51,864 bases of DNA from Flavobacteriales bacterium UBA720 (GTDB taxonomy: Bacteria; Bacteroidota; Bacteroidia; Flavobacteriales; Weeksellaceae): positions 25,875 to 77,738 of the forward strand of contig DBLQ01000023.1 in assembly GCA_002297505.1 (NCBI GenBank). Direction: 5' to 3'. The position numbers and the translations under genes are program-made. This document shows, in pieces, positions 50,344 to 51,864 of this stretch; position 1 is the stretch's first letter; every line of letters begins with the position of its first letter. The notes beneath the pieces are model-generated. The model ran no database searches and had not been told where the DNA came from. It saw nothing but the letters and a program-made list of their open reading frames with translations.

Positions 50344-51864
50344 TTAAAATTTATTTTTAAAGTCATCAAATGGCACTTCCAGCCAGCATTTTTTGCCATT
50401 CACCGTATATTGTGGGAAACCAAGCTCCAGAAAATCCTTGACCAGCTGCTCAACTTCAGTTTTATAAATAAAATCGAATTTTGATTTGGTTTTAAGTTTA
50501 ACCCATTGGTATTCAAAGTATTTGTAAAAATCTTCCTCCGTTCTGTACTCCAGAACTTCAAATATTTTTTCAAGGAACCGGATCACCTGTGATTCTTTCA
50601 ATGCTTCCGGAACGGCCTCTATCCGGAGGACATTTTCCTGGGCCAGCGTCATCTCGAATCCGAAATCCGGAAGGTATTTTTTGATGGACTTATATTTGTT
50701 TTTTTCAATCTCGTTAAGATGATACTCCAGGGAAAACAGGAGACTCTGACCCGCTTTTTTAGTCGGCAGATTTTCCTGATGCGAGGACATCAGCACGCGG
50801 TGCATCCTTCCCAGATCCAGCATATAGGTCTGTCCATCCTTGTTCAGCAGCCAGTAGCCGTTGGGCAATCTGAAAAGATCTTCGTCCAGGTCGTCATCTT
50901 CAAAAAGGTTAATTTTCGAAGGTGCTGCTGTTGCACTGACATCGTACATCTCTGCCAGATTGATGCTTTGCTCTCCGGAAATCTTTTCCGCCACGAAAGG
51001 ATTAAAATCGCGATCTACATTGATGGCGGACGGCGTGGGAGCACTGTGATTACTCTTGCTGGGTGTGGGTGCAAAAAATGCTTCCATCTTCGGATCTCTT
51101 TCAAAATCGAGACTTGGTGCTACATTGTAAATCCCCAGAGAACGTTTGATTGTGGAGCGCATCAAGGCGAAAATCAACGCTTCGTCCTCGAATTTCACTT
51201 CCGTTTTTTGCGGATGAATGTTGACATCAATTTTCTCCGGATCCAGCTCCAGATAAAGAAAGAATGAGGGAATATATCCTGGTTGCAACAGGCCGTCAAA
51301 AGCTTCCTGCACGGCTTTGCTGAGGTAGGCACTTTTGAAATAGCGTCCGTTGACAAAGAAAAACTGCTCGCCGCGCACTTTCTTAGCGCCTTCAGGTTTT
51401 GCCACATAACCCTGGAGATTCACCCAGCCAAGATCTTCTTTGATGGGAATCAGGATCGGCTGCAGTTTCCGCCCGAAGACATCCACAATGCGCTGCATCT
51501 GCCCACCTTTTCTCAATTTGAAAATCGGTTCATCGTTATGGAATAATTCGAACTCAATGCTTTCATGCGCAAGTGCAACACGCTGAAATTCATCAATAAT
51601 ATGGCGAAACTCCACATTGTCATTCTTCAGAAACTTCCGTCTAGCGGGCACATTATAAAAAAGGTTCTTCACAGAAAAATTGGAACCCTCAGCCACCTGG
51701 AGCGGCTCCTGAAACTGAAACTGGCCACCTTCGATATAAATGTTAGTCCCAACGGGCAAATCCTTCTGCTTGGTTTTGAGCTCCACCTGTGCTACCGCAG
51801 CAATAGAAGCCAGCGCCTCGCCGCGGAAACCTTTGGTTGCAATTTTAAAAATGTCTTCCGTAGA
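50344..51864 (-). CDS. mutL: DNA mismatch repair protein MutL (5' truncated by window edge)
   Basis: The 506 visible codons cover the end of the GHKL ATPase domain (ATKGFRGEALASIAAVAQ at the right edge), the transducer domain with FFVNGRYFKSAYLSKAVQEA and the PEKIDVNIHPQKTEVKFEDE loop, a linker of about 120 residues, and the dimerisation domain. In mismatch repair MutL links MutS recognition to strand incision. A GTG at 51786 is not the start; the frame stays open to the window edge. The C-terminal DQHAxxER endonuclease motif is not visible: LDLGRMHRV holds the corresponding place. So this copy may lack the usual endonuclease signature. Confidence 0.93.
   Translation of the reverse strand, partial: STEDIFKIATKGFRGEALASIAAVAQVELKTKQKDLPVGTNIYIEGGQFQFQEPLQVAEGSNFSVKNLFYNVPARRKFLKNDNVEFRHIIDEFQRVALAHESIEFELFHNDEPIFKLRKGGQMQRIVDVFGRKLQPILIPIKEDLGWVNLQGYVAKPEGAKKVRGEQFFFVNGRYFKSAYLSKAVQEAFDGLLQPGYIPSFFLYLELDPEKIDVNIHPQKTEVKFEDEALIFALMRSTIKRSLGIYNVAPSLDFERDPKMEAFFAPTPSKSNHSAPTPSAINVDRDFNPFVAEKISGEQSINLAEMYDVSATAAPSKINLFEDDDLDEDLFRLPNGYWLLNKDGQTYMLDLGRMHRVLMSSHQENLPTKKAGQSLLFSLEYHLNEIEKNKYKSIKKYLPDFGFEMTLAQENVLRIEAVPEALKESQVIRFLEKIFEVLEYRTEEDFYKYFEYQWVKLKTKSKFDFIYKTEVEQLVKDFLELGFPQYTVNGKKCWLEVPFDDFKNKF

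Overview
The window looks like a chromosomal segment of a Bacteroidota (Flavobacteriia) bacterium, most probably of the Weeksellaceae / Chryseobacterium type. The reasons are a GLPGLI-family protein, DUF3667- and DUF3060-type proteins, a TonB-dependent receptor with a carboxypeptidase-like N-terminal domain, AT-rich spacers, absence of clear Shine-Dalgarno sequences, and repeated TAnnTTTG (-7 type) promoter elements in front of genes. No tRNA, rRNA, CRISPR array, insertion sequence or prophage was recognised.

Region 1 (about 1-24150) is a surface-polysaccharide locus. It holds about a dozen glycosyltransferases of the GT2, GT4, GT32-like and GT-D-like types. It also holds sugar-nucleotide enzymes: a wecB-type UDP-GlcNAc 2-epimerase, a TviC/WbpP-like C4-epimerase and a TviB/WbpO-like C6-dehydrogenase, which together point to UDP-GalNAcA and possibly UDP-ManNAc. 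Modifying enzymes are two hexapeptide acyltransferases, one membrane acyltransferase-3 protein, a SAM methyltransferase and an AsnB-like amidotransferase that may amidate the uronic acid rather than make asparagine. A KAS III gene sits among the glycosyltransferases. A gapless tandem pair of 339-residue glycosyltransferases has clearly different base composition, one sign that the locus is a mosaic. No flippase, polymerase or initiating transferase lies inside the window; the locus continues to the left.

Region 2 (about 24200-33600) holds small envelope proteins, a DnaQ-like exonuclease with what looks like a decayed GIY-YIG domain, lysA, a TonB-C-like secreted protein, a Crp/Fnr regulator, surE and the tail-specific protease prc. 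The leader of lysA is the most interesting element. A well-formed promoter is followed by a 23-codon leader peptide with four lysine codons, an antiterminator strand that begins inside the leader stop codon, and a strong intrinsic terminator ending about 15 bases before lysA. This is a textbook layout for transcription attenuation by ribosome position.

Region 3 (about 33600-51864) is mostly housekeeping: htpG, methylmalonyl-CoA mutase and its chaperone GTPase meaB (separated by a TonB-dependent receptor and a cytochrome c lipoprotein), an alpha/beta hydrolase with a likely TetR-type operator pair, a DoxX protein, lon, sufS, sodA, and a minus-strand run mutL (truncated at the right edge) - rhomboid protease - endonuclease/exonuclease/phosphatase protein - lipoprotein. 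Short interspersed palindromic repeats sit in the gaps around htpG and between lon, sufS and sodA.
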